A stretch of DNA of 64,000 nucleotides from Platycnemis pennipes (lineage: Eukaryota > Arthropoda > Insecta > Odonata > Platycnemididae), in assembly GCA_933228895.1 (NCBI GenBank), contig OW121851.1, positions 113,977,271-114,041,270 on the forward strand, read 5' to 3'. Each line of letters starts with the position of its first letter. The first letter of the stretch is position 1. Positions 36,448-49,800 of the stretch are shown piece by piece. The notes under the pieces are model-generated. The model did not search any database, was not told the DNA's origin, and saw only the letters and a program-made list of their open reading frames with translations. A program made the translations under genes and the position numbers.

Positions 36448-38900
36448 AGTCAGCAATTCTGGGATAGGTATGACTCAGCTCTCCACTGAATTCTTCTATC
36501 AGCTAGCCCATTCCTATTTACGTATTTCTTCTCTTTCACACCCTTCATCACTTGTTCCATATACCTTTGCCGTTCTTACCGTCCACTTGTCCTTCAACGA
36601 CTGTCTTCATCAGACCATCATGTCTCACGACGTGGTCGAAAGTTAGCCCGTCTTCTTATTAGGGTGTTCAGAAGACTTCTCTTTTCTGCCACTCCTTTTA
36701 GCGTCAGCCACTTCTTTCACAGACTTAGCCACTTTCTCCTTACTCAGTCGACCCATTTAATCTTTATCATTCTTCTGTGGCACCACATTTAGAATTCTTC
36801 CACCCTTTTATTCCCAGCTGCTGTCATTGTCCATGCCTTACTGCCATAAAGAAACATCCTCCAGGTGTACGTTCTGATGAATTGTGTCCTTACTTCTACA
36901 TTTGCATTTTGAGCTGTAAGTTAATTTTTTTGATAAAATTCCCTCTTTGCCCGAGCTATACTATTCACTATTTTTTTCTTGCTTCTCCCATCGCTGATTA
37001 ATCGGCTTTCCAGGTAATAGCACTCTTTCACCTCCTCAACTTTTCGTACTCATTGTAACATTTGTATTGGTCTCTTATCTCCTGCAGCATAATAACCTCT
37101 TAGTTTTCATCTTTTGATCTTCATATGATATCTGCTCATTGTCATTTACAAGGTTATTAGAGTCTTTTTCAAATCCTTCAGTCTCTGCTATGACAGTAAT
37201 ATCATAGCAAATTGCAGCAAGCTATTTTTTATACGATGATGTTCACTTCTGAAGCCTTATCTTTAATTTCGTTAATGGCTTTCTCGATGTAAATAATAAA
37301 AATTACCGAAGTAAGTGCACAACCTAGTCTCACTCCTTTCTTTATTTTTGATTATTCACAACTTAGTCCAGGTTTAAACACAGCTTCATGGTTTTTACAT
37401 AAGTACTGGATAATTCTGCCGTCAATGTACAACACTCCAATTCATTTGAAAATTTCAATCATTGAATTCTAATCCACGTTGTCAAAAGCCTTCTCTAAAC
37501 CCACCAATGCAATGAACGTCGGTTTGTTATTCTGCATAGTCTTCTCTATGAGCAGTTTATGGGCAAATATTTTACCTCTTTCACCCTTTCTTTTCCTGAA
37601 TCCGAATTATTCTTCATCCATAAACTCATATTTTCCTTATACTTTCCTGGAGATAACATCAATATCTTCAATGCATGTGACGCCAGGCTTATGGTCCTAA
37701 AATTTTCGCAGTTCTCAACTCCCTTCTTTTTGGGAATAGGAATAATAATGTTCTTCTCAATGTCCCTTGTTATCTTTGCTGCTGATTACATGATGAGCAT
37801 AATTTTATAAATATGTGTTAATGTCTTCTCTCCTGAATTTCAACTACCTCAGCACGAATATCATCAAATCCAGTTGCCGTATTAATACGTAGATTCCTTA
37901 CTGCTGACTCAAATTCCAATTTTACGATTGAAGCTGCCATATCATCCTTCATGACTACAATTTCCTCTTCGATTACTTTGGTACTGAGATATTTTCCGTT
38001 GTAGAACTCTTTCAGATATTCTTTTTATTGATAGAATATATTCTCTTTTTACTTTGTCTTTGTTCTCAATGGAAATTCATCCATTCTTGTCCCTTATGGC
38101 ATTGCATTTTGCGCTCTGTTCCTTGAAGTGGTTCCTCACTTGGACCTCACTAGGCAGCCTCCAACTATCCAAGTGCAAAGTTGTTTTGCACACATTCGCA
38201 TAGTTTTTCCACCCAAAATTTTCTAGATTTGCTCTCTTTGTGACTTACTTCGTTCCTTTATGTATTGCAGCAGAGATGCCCTTATTCGATTTTCACATTA
38301 TTGTACTTTCATTGTTAATTCTTGTCTTCAATCAGGCCTAACAATAAGACTTGCTCTGTGATCCGTTGCTACTTCTTGGCCACTTTTCTCCTTCCAAGAA
38401 CTTCTTTTGAGGCTTCCTGTAGTCCTCATTTAAGGTTTTCCCAAAGCTCTTCCACTGATTTTTCAGTCAGATCCACTCCTACGCTCTTTCCCACTGCTTT
38501 TTGAAATACCAGCTGATATTGAGCTTCTTCAGTTTTTCTACTTGCCATATATTATTCGCTGTTTTCTTCACTTTCTTGAGTTTTAGATCACTTTACATAT
38601 TTATTATCTTTTCTAAATTTTAGCCACTATTGATGTCTGCTCCAGGGTAGCTTTTTCAGTCCTTCACCTTGTTCCTAAATCTATGTTTCACCAAGTTGTA
38701 GTCTATTAAAAACCTTTTTCTGTCTCCTGGAATTTTCAAAGAGTATTTTCATCGATTGTGATGTTTAAAATATGTGTTATCAACCACTAGCTTGTGTCAT
38801 GTGCAGAATTCCATAAGTCTTTCTCCTCTTTCATTTCGCTTTCCCATTCGTATTCCCAATTCATTTATATTCCTTTAATATTACATATTTTCCAAATCTA
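36427..38900 (-). pseudogene. Non-LTR retrotransposon (APE endonuclease plus RT), degenerate, longest copy
   Basis: Read on the minus strand, the copy begins inside the endonuclease domain with GERLMEFC, KLVVDNTYFKHH and LIDYNLVKHRFRNKVKD (38870-38640). Later RT motifs are FIALVGLEKAFDNVD (motif A, about 37510-37470) and RGVRLGCALTSVIFIIYIEK (motif B, about 37340-37280). Near 37210 the sequence is ICYDITVIAETEG where IRFADDITVIAETE is expected, so the catalytic FADD box is damaged. The C-terminal part is HVVRHDGLMKTVVEGQVDGK at about 36630-36560. The 3' end is a (GAT)n tail at 36447-36427, normal for this class. Frameshifts are frequent. Six other fragments of the same family occur in the window. 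Confidence 0.88.
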
Positions 38901-39689
38901 ATCCTAATTATTTTTATTCCTTTACTAATATTTCGGTACAAATTTTGATTCCTTATTACTACCATATGTTATAGAAAAGCAATGTTCACTACACGTAATG
39001 AAGATTAACAATGAAGGCGGGTTTACACAAATCATGGAATTGCGCAAGTTAACGTACAACCAGAATGAGAAAGGGGCCGTGAAAGTCCGTTGCGTGGAAA
39101 GTTACAAGAACAATTATCTTACAGCTTTGTACGGTAAAATTATTGGTCAATGTTTCGGTGGCAGTAAACCGTTAAGTTGCAGTATTACCGTCAGTGTGCC
39201 GTTTATCAAGATCGAAGAAGTAGCGACAAATCGAAGGTAAACGAAGCATACCTTATAATTACGTTTCTGAACAATTTAGAGCCATCTTAAGTCCCGTATA
39301 CGTAGCCTACATCTTGCGCAGCAAATGTGTGGCTGAGGGCCAAGTAAACGAGATTTGAGCCCCTCCCTTACGGGCGAATTGAAGCTTCCACATGATTAAT
39401 AGCCCACCTCATGATTAATGCTTTTCATGCACTACCAAAAGATTTATGCGCAAACAACCCTCTCAGCTGTCAACAACCTATTTAATCGTTAGAACCATGG
39501 TGGCAGTTCATCTCAGCCAACTCCAGGTGGGAGGTAAATTTTTGCGGAGGCGTGAACTGCATTACAACGGGCTATATTTGGGGTGAAGGCGTTCACTCAT
39601 TTGTAATAATTTTACTCTTAAGTCCTTGCTTAACATGGCTAATTTTTTATGTGCGAGTTTTCTCGTAATACAGCGTGTAAGAAGGCCTT

Positions 39690-39880
39690 TAGAAAACTAA
39701 AGCAATTAAGCTTTATTGAGAAAAAATGAGAAAAATTAAATTGATGGTTTCTGGCGTCACTTAATGGCCTTTATTTGTATTAATTATGAGTTACCTGACG
39801 ATGACGTTTATCGTCGAAACCATGGTCTTAGTAGTGCGAGATAAATGAATGTGGAAATACAAAGTTTATATTGTCAATCA
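39690..39880 (+). mobile_element. PLE terminus remnant
   Basis: CTGACGATGACG, a short loop and CGTCGAAACCATGG lie at about 39795-39833, followed by an AT-rich tail ending GTGGAAATACAAAG. The stem followed by GAAAC matches the hammerhead-like PLE end. Upstream GCTTTATTGAGAAAAAATG resembles the tail of element E in reverse orientation, so an inverted arrangement is possible. Confidence 0.45.
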
Positions 39881-41804
39881 TAAAGAGCAAGATTATGTTT
39901 CAAAATATGAATCACACATAGAGTAGTTGGAGTGATTCGGCTACCTAAGTGGTTTTCTGGTAGTAAGGGAGTAGAAAAGCAGAGAAATTGAAGTATAGTC
40001 ATACGTGCGATCGATACGTTTTTCCCGTAGATGAGAACTGATGACCAATACCTGATTCAGGGGAAATGACAGAGAAAAAAAGGCTGCTAAAATGCGTAAT
40101 GTGGAAAGTGGCCTTGCACGGTACCGAAACATGGCCTATGATAAGAGAAGATGAAGATAGAGTTAGGATTTTCAATAAATGGGCATGGAAAAGGGCGGAA
40201 AAGTAAATGGAAAGGAAAGCAAGATGGACGAGAATGGGTTGATAATGGTAGGAGAAAAAAAGATATTAGTCAAAAAAGAATGAGAATACCGAGTATGTAA
40301 CGGGATGGGTAATGATCGAGAGGCTAGTGTGTTTTAAATGACGTAATAGTGGAAAAAATATATGGGGGGAGGTGTAAAAGGAGTATAATGGACAGTATGG
40401 ATGGGAATATGAAGGGTTGGAATATAATTAGAATATAGAATTGAAGTAGAGTAGGTTATTATATTAAATAAATTAGGGGTTGTGGAAAGATTGGAACAAT
40501 GATCGAAACCTACTTGAATCGATAAAACAATGATAATAACTTAACATCCAGAAATTGCAGAAAGTAAAGCAAAGTGAGTTTTCATTTTCTATAATTAATA
40601 TTCCAAATCCATGTTCAAATCAGTTAATTAAAAACAAAACTTGCAGTTACTTATAAGAATAGACTCGAAGGCTACTAAAGACTCGTATCTCTACCATTAT
40701 TCGTTCTGCGTCTACTCTTAAAGTTAAGGTAAATGGAATTCGTGGCCTGAATAAAGATTTTAAGTTAAAGAAACTCACTAACTCTTCAAAACCAAGTCAC
40801 GTAATGTACAGCCTCATCCTTATAAAGCTAATGCAGATGATTTTAGGGTAGTTTTTCATTCCCTGCATGGCCAACTCAATTTCATTAACTTTCTAGAAAT
40901 TTTTCCCATACATGTTTCCAAAAAGTAAACTGTGTAAGTTAGTAACAAATACAACCAGTAAAAAAAAAATGAAAGGAAAAGGAGTCTTATGAACATCGAA
41001 GTTAAAGCAATTGATCAATAAGGCACCCTTAAAAATGTTTACCGAAAATGCCAACATTGAAGTGTTATCAGAACCTATTCCGTGCAGCCTTTGAAATAAT
41101 GTCAACGAAGAGGAAAAAATTCTAATAAAAATAGTCTTAAACATGAGACTAGATGCTTGATAAACATTTCACTGATCATTAAATGTATGATCTAGTTTAT
41201 TTCATTTCATTACGAAACAAATAATAAACAATAGCGGTATAACTTACTGACCCTAAGAATAAGGTGAGCTTCCGCCATCCTAGTCCTCAGCAAAATTGCT
41301 CTTTTTCATTTTGCGTGAGGAAATTCTCATTCCGTAGCACATGACCAGCATCAAAGAAGGGAAATTTTCCTTTATTGCGGCAGTTTCATCAATTGCAATT
41401 CGCATGGAATAGTCCCATTCCACGTCAACGCAAATTTACTCGGAAATCCTTACGTCGCCGTATAGTTTGATTCCCTTTTTTGTGGTGACCTGCGTATGTC
41501 TATCTCGCAAAGGAGATTGAAATAGCACACGTTTGCACTCCACTCGTTGAAAAATCCTTTCAAAAACCTTTGGTTTGTCTGTTCAATTTTCCCTCAATTT
41601 CATCGTTCGCAAGCTTTCGCGATACATTTGGATGGAACGGTGCAAATGCAAAGCTTGGCTTAAGGCTTGCGCACGTGTGAAATGGGCGCACACACTAAAT
41701 ATTTTCATCGATGGATTTTTAGAGTGCCAAACAGCAGCACAGAGAATGCTCAGAGAAGAGCTAAATCATTTATTCACAGGCAGAATTTCCCCATACATTT
41801 TTTC

Positions 41805-41876
41805 CCATTAATACTGTTTACAGAGAAATGTTACAATGCACCATTAATATAGTTTACAGAGAAATGTTACAATGCA
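41805..41876 (+). repeat. Tandem duplication, 36-bp unit, two copies
   Basis: 41805-41840 and 41841-41876 both read CCATTAATA, then GTTTACAGAGAAATGTTACA and ATGCA with one or two differences. No function is inferred. Confidence 0.92.
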
Positions 41877-44800
41877 CCCTAGACTATGAAGAACTAGCAT
41901 TATAATAACCATCATACCCTGAGTAAAAAGTAAACCTGAATATTTGAAGTAAATATAAACTGTATATCTTTTTCATTGCCGTTAAAGAATTTAACTAACG
42001 CTACTATGTGGTGGTCAACGGTTCAAGAAAACTAGAGAATAGAGTTGAACTTCCTTATGGGTAGATTTGAAATGCCTCCCATATTTCAAACACTCAGAGC
42101 AAATAGCAGGTAATGATAACAAAATATACGTAGTAATTTGTTCGCAGCCTTGTCTGCAAGCATCTGAAGAAATTCATGTCTCCACTAACGCATTATAGAT
42201 GCATCCAGGCATGACCATTGTATCAGTATCATTTTGAATTGAAACGAAAACTTAATCCATTGTAAAAAACAATATGCCCTCTCAGTTTCTAATTATTACA
42301 TCCATTGCAATTAGCATAGTTTTGAGTTCAAAGAATTAGCAAATTCATTGATAAAAATGAAATTTTCTCTTAGTTTCTAATTAATTACAATAAGTTGCAT
42401 GTTACTGGTGGTTATCGAGCACCTGCTGCCGGGGAAAAAGTAGTGATCTCGAGTTTAGGTGTAAATAAGAAGTATACTCGTAAATCTTTATAAAAAGCCA
42501 CAAAATAAGTTAGCTAATGTTATTCCACGTTCAACTGTGCAGAGCATGTTTTAATTTTATCCCGTTATTACGTTATTTTAGGTTGAACAATAGAAGTGCA
42601 GTATTTTTACTATTTCCAATGGAGCGTTAAATTACAAAGTTCATTGTATTAAAAGTATTAACTGGTCCGAAGTCAGGCTTCAATAGCTCTTTAAGCACTC
42701 TTTTTTATAAGTACTCTAAGTTTTAATTTATGATCTGATTTAATTCAACGTTTTTGTAAATTATGCAAAACAGTTTTCTCGATAATGGGTGGCTGTAGCG
42801 GTCTGAATTTTAAATTTTCATGGAGACCATGAAAATTTAATACTAAGTGTAAAAAATACGTTTTGCATGCACATCAGTGATGATTTTATATGTGTTTATA
42901 TTTAATGTAGTGGTTTTGTGGGGCAAGGGTAGGTCAGCGGCTGCATGTCGCACGGATTTCCTCGGGCAAGAAGTTACTGTCGGCTTCTACGGTACTATTT
43001 CCTTTCATAACCACCCGAATAATTAAGTGTTAAAGTAATAGTTTGATGAAAGATTTTGGTTAAAAGTAATGCATTTTATAAGAAAGCGTAACATTGGAAA
43101 TAGAAAAAAAATACGGTGCTATTTTTGTTCTACCTACGGTAGCGTTAGGTAAAATAAAAACGTGTACTTTACAAAGTTAAACTCAGATAAAATACGCTAA
43201 ATGTTGGTGATGCTAGGTTTTATATAGGTTCAATGATAAACATTTTATTTTATCCTAAACTTTTAGAGTCTTTGCTTTCTTCCCCGACAGTAGGGTATCA
43301 CTTCTCTTATCATTCCGAAAGCCTCCCGGAATATGCATTTAGACAGCTCTCCTGGCGGAAGAATAGAGGTAGTGAAAAATCTCTCGGAATCAGGTGTGGA
43401 ATCACAGATGCATTATTTTTCGATTCGAACGCAATCTTTCGCGTTATCGCAATATTTATCGTTAACGCTTACCCCTAGAGTAGCGCAGAGTTAACAATAA
43501 CCGTCTATGAAATTCGCTTCACTGATTGTGATAAGCGATATGAAGTGCTGTGCGAAAAATGAAGAACGGAGATCACGTTCTCCCTGACTCAAGTTAAATA
43601 AAAAAATAACGATAACGCTAGCGCACGCCTTACGAAGATCCACGATCGAGGCCCAGGATTCTATAGATCCAGCCTTTACTTTACTGTTTGAAATCTATAA
43701 ATTTAATAATATAACCAAAGGTAATGTGTCACAAGAATAGATGAAATGCTACGTTTCAGGTGTTGGTTCTAGTTGTCAATGCTTTGAAAGAATTCTTGGT
43801 GTCATGCTTTAGTTCTGCACATATTTTAATCTCTCTCGGGACAATTTGCATACTTTTTTCTGTCAAAAGAAAAAAATTTAGGAGGCTGCGTGGTAAAATT
43901 CGATTAATGCATTACAATATTGAAAAGGGGATTATTGAATAAGCAGTTCTTAAAATGAATATTTTTTCGACAAAAAATAGACACTAAATTCATCCACGGA
44001 GGTATTTCTCTTATAACTCAGGCAAAAGGATGATATTTGTTACCTATTGGTTGTTTTTCAGTAATTGATTATTTTAATAGGTTTTTTTTAATTAATAAAA
44101 AAACTCACCGATAACTTCTTCACTTCATCGCTTAAATAAATATTGTTAATTGAATTTTAGGATATTGGCCGCTCATGAGTTGTAAAATTTCTCTGCAATA
44201 TTGAAACATGCAATAAATAATTTCTTCTGCACCCTATACGCCGTGAAAATTTCCTGGTCATAGCCTGAGTGGTATATTTGCTTTTAGTGCGCATGAAATC
44301 AGGAATTTGAATTTAATTTTTTCATTTAGGCAGAAATATACTCATCTATGATAATATCCACAAATTCGCCATGCTCTAAGAAAGTTACCGTATTTTCGTT
44401 TGAGCTTTAAATTCCGTCTAAGTTTAATTTTGTTTTTTCAGTAGAATCTTTGGCAAACTTCGGTGCACTAATTAAAATTAAGACGTTAGAATCATGCTAA
44501 AATTAAATACTGATGCAGCGATATATTACTCTATAGATAAAATCAAAGTTTCAGCCAATCACATGTGGCCAGAAGTCTTTCTTCACTTTTGATAAAAACA
44601 AAGCTTAGACGATCACTGCTTCCCAAAACTTGGAGAGTTGGAAACAAACTCAATAAGAAAGGGTCCGATGAGGTTCGTTTTTCGGTAGGCCGGGCCCACC
44701 TGGGACCCTGAACCTTCCCACCTACAGAATGGGCTCACGAGGTTTTTTCTTATTTTTTTGAAGGATTTAAGGAGCTTACTTGATGGGCTATCATTCAACC

Positions 44801-46059
44801 AGCTCCACAAAACATTTACAAAGCTTCGCTCGTTAAATGTGGACTTTTTTTTAGCCTTCTTGCCAACTCCTTTGTCTTAACAATCCTTCTTTCTTCGTTC
44901 GAATCTTTACAGGAGAGAAAGGTGTTGGTAGGCTTCAACTTGAAAAAAATACCTTTCTTTGCTAACTATTGTTGGACTGGAAATTCCAGTATCATTAACA
45001 AGTTTAAGAAATGGAAGGGATCTAAACGATTACTAGTTTTGCGCTAGCGTACAATCATACAAAATTAATTTCTTCCCTTAGGAATAGGAAGCTAACACCA
45101 CAACAAATCACTTAAAAGTCAATGCTTGAAATACTGGTGAAGCTAAATGGCCCACTAATTTCAGCATGACAAATACTTGGACGACCAGAATTGGACGTTA
45201 TTTTTTCCAGTGGGAAAATTTTCATTTCCTTCATCTATACCAGGCCAATAAGGTTCAAGATCCCTTACAGTTTTCAATAAGATGTACAAGTAACATTTGG
45301 AAATGACTAGCTTTTACGACGGACAAAAACCATAGGTGAACGAAACGGAATTATTAAGTGTTTCCTCTCCGTTAGACATCATTTACCTATGAAATTAGAC
45401 GCCTCTCTTAAATTGAAACCCATTCTATTAATGGTGAAAATACAAAAACAAGAGATTGGTTAGTTATGGAGGCTAGAGTACCTGAATTTAATTTAAATGG
45501 TCCAGGTAAAAGTACTGGCAGTGCAAAAATACCCTGCGATTGTTTAGGAAGAAAAAAGCACGTGAGGAATCTCCCCTTTTCTTGCTACCTAATCCTGAGC
45601 AACATTTTATGCCCTGGCTGCGGTCAGTACGTGAAAGCCCCAACAGGGGTAACCACGCCATGAGTTATTAATTATCTGAGGAAAATAAACACGATGATAT
45701 CTAAAACAGGAGAAAATGATTTGGCAAGATATATGCTCAGTGAAGGTCACCAACAATATTTTGTGGGTGATTGCGCTTTTTCTTCGCTTCTGAAAGAAAC
45801 TTTGCTGCGTGTGATAGTAATAAACTCATTCTTTTGGAAGAGTATGAATTTTTGTTGAAAATATGTAATATATATAATTGGTGGATACTTGTATTTCAGA
45901 GGGCTCGCTTGTATTTTACTTAGACGCATTTATATAGGTAAATATTTCAATTTAAAACATATCACTACACGAGGAGTAACTTCTGCATTTTAAGATTCAA
46001 AATAGCTACTGAAAACATCGATTTAAAAAAAAGCATAAACCCATTGGGCAAGTTGTATT

Positions 46060-46580
46060 TGAAAAAAATGCATGAATACCGTTGAAATATGCAATTTAAA
46101 ACCTCCGGGGGCACTCTTGTATTTTTAAGAACATTCATAAATTCTGCTAAAAACTTCGATTTTAAAAGAATAAAAACTCTGAGGGCACTCTTGTGTTTTC
46201 AGAAAATGCGAAAATTGTGGTGGATACTTTGATTTAAAATAATGACAATCCTCCGGGGATGCAATCGTATTTTCAGAAGTGGCAAATGTTTCTGAATAAA
46301 TCATTTTTAGAAAGATCACAACCCCATGGGAGACTCATGTACCTATCATAATAAATAAATGCTTCTAAATACTACGAGTTAAGAAGGTTTTCAAACCTCT
46401 GGGGCACACTGGTATTTTAGGAATATTCATAAATTTCACTGAAAACAACGATTTTAAAAAGATCACTACCCCGAGAGCTCTCTTGTAACTTAGGAAGATG
46501 CATATTTGCTATTTATGTCTTCCATTTGAAAAGGATCGAACCTTCGGAGGTACTAATTTTTTTCAATTCATAGCTGGAAT
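46060..46580 (+). repeat. Degenerate tandem repeat, about 110-bp period
   Basis: Variants of GGGGGCACTCTTGTATTTT, AAGAACATTCATAAATT and CGATTTTAAAA recur near 46105, 46180, 46255, 46400 and 46470, each with CTCCGGGG or CCCCGAG-type joints. The period is irregular. It ends about 80 bp before the acceptor of the TM2-TM3 exon. Confidence 0.6.
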
Positions 46581-46660
46581 AATACTTTCGTATGATTTAT
46601 TTGTGGAACATGCCTAAATCGTTTAACTGAAAAATAATCGAGCAATTTCCCCGTCTTTAG

Positions 46661-46874
46661 GCCACCGGAGAATGCGGACGGCTACCAACTGCTTCCTGGT
46701 CAACCTCAGCGTGTCGGATCTTCTCCTCTCCATTTTAAACTGTGCTTTCAACCTAGTCTTCATGCTGGATGGGGACTGGCCATTTGGAGCCGTCTATTGC
46801 TCATTCTCCAACTTCGTCGCCAATTGCAGCGTAGCTGCGTCCGTGTTTTCTTTGACGGCCATCGCCGTCGACAG
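46661..46874 (+). CDS. TkR99D: TkR exon: ICL1, TM2, ECL1, TM3
   Basis: The exon follows the acceptor CCGTCTTTAG and ends at the donor AG/gtgagt. It begins with two bases of a split codon, then reads HRRMRTATNCFLVNLSVSDL (TM2), DGDWPFGAVYC (loop 1, with the Cys expected to disulphide-bond to loop 2) and FVANCSVAASVFSLTAIAVD (TM3). The final Arg codon is split AG/G and is completed by the next exon to give the DRY motif. The phase-1 start means an upstream exon must supply TM1. I could not find that exon in the window. Confidence 0.93.
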
Positions 46875-49800
46875 GTGAGTGTGGGAAAGAAATTTTAATG
46901 TACGAATAACAATTATAGCTTTAAATTTTTATTGTTTTTGATGATTTCCTAGTTCAGCAAATGAGTTTGAACCTAGGATTGCTCGAACCTCTTGGTCTTA
47001 CCCTGAACTTGCAAATTTGAAACTGTGTTAACAATAAGCTTAAAAACCAAAGAACGTCGCGACGTTCAATTCCGCTTTGAGTACGTAAATTACCCAAAAC
47101 TTAAGTTTAGATTAGATGTTGCGATATAGGCCAGGAGAACCTAAAAATACTTACAATCTTATTAATATATAGTAGATATATATCTTCCTTCATGCCTGCC
47201 ATATGCAGTTACATTATGCGTAAGCCTAACCTGTTCCACCACCTTTGCCTTCGGTCCCGTCACATACTGCCCAGCGGATAATTGCAAAAGCAAGAATATG
47301 GCGATGCCAATATGTATTTTCTAGATATAACTCTTTTTCTCCAACAATAACTTGGAAATGTTTAAATACAAGACAAACATACATGGTGATTCTTGCTTAG
47401 AAAACCGATAAGCCTGTTATATATTTCACATTTTTTACGGCAAGGCAGCCATTATTATCTACCAGTAAGGAAAAAGATTAAACTGTATCAGTGGAGATAA
47501 TGACTGCCGTACTTATGACTACAGTTCTATTAAATCATGTAAACAAGCCATTGTTGCAAAAAAATAACAGCAATTAATTTTTGAAAGTCTGTGGGAGTGA
47601 AAATAATATTTCATTTGCTGCCCTTGGTTTCAAGTTATTATTGAAATATATTGATGGACGAGTTGGCGTAAAATGTCACCAGATCACGTGAGATCAAATA
47701 ATGCACACAAATTTGGTGGGGTTTTGGGATAGAGTCGCTGAAAATTTATTTCAAACACCTTAACTGATCCGTTTTCTGTGAGTGTGCTGTAAGTATCTAA
47801 GGAAGTACTAATTTCTTGACATTGCTCCTATTGGCTACGAATCATTCATCAACATTTATTGAATTCAAAGCTCGCGAGCTAGCCGCGAAATCTTTAGTGG
47901 ATTTACCCGCTGAATTACACGATAGCAAGATATGCCACAGAGAAAAAGAGAGCAACTGGCAGGAAATCAGGGGGTCCTGGTTCGAGTCCCGGTCAAGGTG
48001 AATATTTTTTCTTTGTGGAATATCTTGCTAGCATTTATTAATTTATAGATTTTACTGCTTATACTAACTCCAGATGGGATACTGAAACGTTCGCTTAAGT
48101 GACTTCAGCCATGATAGGGATGCCATATAAAACAGTTGCCGATGAAGTAGAGTAACCGTAAGGATTAAGATATAAGCTACCTCCCTGTTTTCCAAACACT
48201 TTTCATCCTCCTTTTAAGTTCGCTGAATTATACAAAACCTAGCAAAACATTCATTTAATCGACGTAGGAAAGTGTAAACGCTTGCGTGACGGTTGTGTGC
48301 AAAGTAATATTATTTATCCCAATGATGCAAATTGTCCTAAGTTTTAGTTTAGATTAGATGTTGCGATACAGTCTAAGAGAGAACCTAAATATATAATCCT
48401 GTTAAACGTAAATAGCATTAAGATTTTATTATTTCTGATGATTTTAACATCAAATATGTGTTAACCTTCTCGATAACGAACGTCCTTTGACCTTTATGGA
48501 CCCGAACATGGAAACTTTTAAACCCTATTAGCATTAAGCTTAGTAAACCAAAGAACGTAGGTTGATTTTCTACCTCGAGTATGTAAATTATCCTAGGTTT
48601 AAGTTTAGATTAAATATTTCGATATAGTCTAAGAGAGAACCTACATATATAATCCTGCTAAACATATAGAGCATTAAGATTTTATTATTTTACACGATTT
48701 CCCAACATCAAATAAGTCTCAACCTTCTCCATAGCGAACGTCCTTTGACCTTTCCCCGAACTTGGAAATTTTTAAACCCTATTAGCATTAAGCTTAGTAA
48801 ACCAAAGAACGTAGGTTAAAATTCCACCTCGAGTATGTAAATTATCCTAAGTTTAAGTTTAGATTAAATATTTCGATATAATCTAAGAGAGAACCTAAAT
48901 ATATAAAACAATTTTTTTACTGTTATAAGAAAGAAAAGTCGACGAGAGGAAGAAAGCATACCTGCCTTACATTCAGGGAGCCACAGACAAGATATTGAAA
49001 ATAAAATGGAAGCATGAAATAAGGACAATATTTAAAGCACGGCGAAAAATAAGGAACATAATCCGTAGCACTAAGGAAAAAGAAAATATGGATACGGAGG
49101 GAGTCTACTTATCATCTTCCGGGATTGTGACCAAGTGTATGCAGAAGAGACGGGCAGAACCATCCGGACGAAAATTAAGCAACAAAGCTCCGCAATCAGA
49201 GTGGGAAGAATGGAGCACTTCCAGAAGTCAGCAGTAGTGGAAAACGCCGCCCGAGACCACGACGCGACGTGGTAGTGACCCACACCATAATCCTCGTGAA
49301 GGAAAAGCATTTTAAGAAGGGATTAATTATGGAGGCCTTGGATATCAGGAAGCATAAGAACAATTTTAATAAAGACGAGGGACAAAAGATAAGTTCATCC
49401 TGGCTACCAGTAATTTTGAGAATAAAGAGCGACATTGAGAAGGTTCCACACTTACCCTAACCCCCTCCACCTCCCTGAGGATATATATATATATATAGAT
49501 CCGAGGGGTCCCTATGGGGACCCGCATGGCACCATCTTACGCCAACATTTACATGGGCCATCTAGAAACTTCATTCCTAAACTCCCAAGTGCTCAAACCC
49601 CTCCTGTGGGCCCGATACATTGATGATATTTTCCTCCTGTGGCCCCATGGGCGCGACTCTCTCACCTCTTTTATCTCTTCTCTCAACTCTTCTTCCTCTA
49701 TCACGTTCACCTCCTCCATCTCTGATTCATCCGCCACCTTCCTTGATATCAACATTCTCCTTGAAGACACCAAATTCATCACCTCTATCCACAAAAAGCC

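Larger units (their letters stand above)
38901..46660. other. Non-coding stretch upstream of the receptor exons
   Basis: It contains the 39.7-kb PLE terminus and the 36-bp duplication. Repeated Leu-less, Lys-rich frames and the T-rich motif blocks at 46080-46560 (variants of CTCTTGTATTTT...ATAAATTTC with GATTTTAAAA) suggest a degenerate tandem repeat of about 110 bp. The TM1 exon of the receptor was looked for here and not found. Confidence 0.45.

Noticed and set aside
44613..44810. 65-codon minus-strand frame with a GC-rich stretch.
   Set aside because: No known domain and no supporting splice sites.
45100..45460. Minus-strand EPYWPGIDEGNENF resembled the YWPG motif of LTR-retrotransposon integrases.
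   Set aside because: The zinc-finger Cys pair that should follow is absent, the frame breaks at once, and no other LTR-element domain or LTR is nearby.
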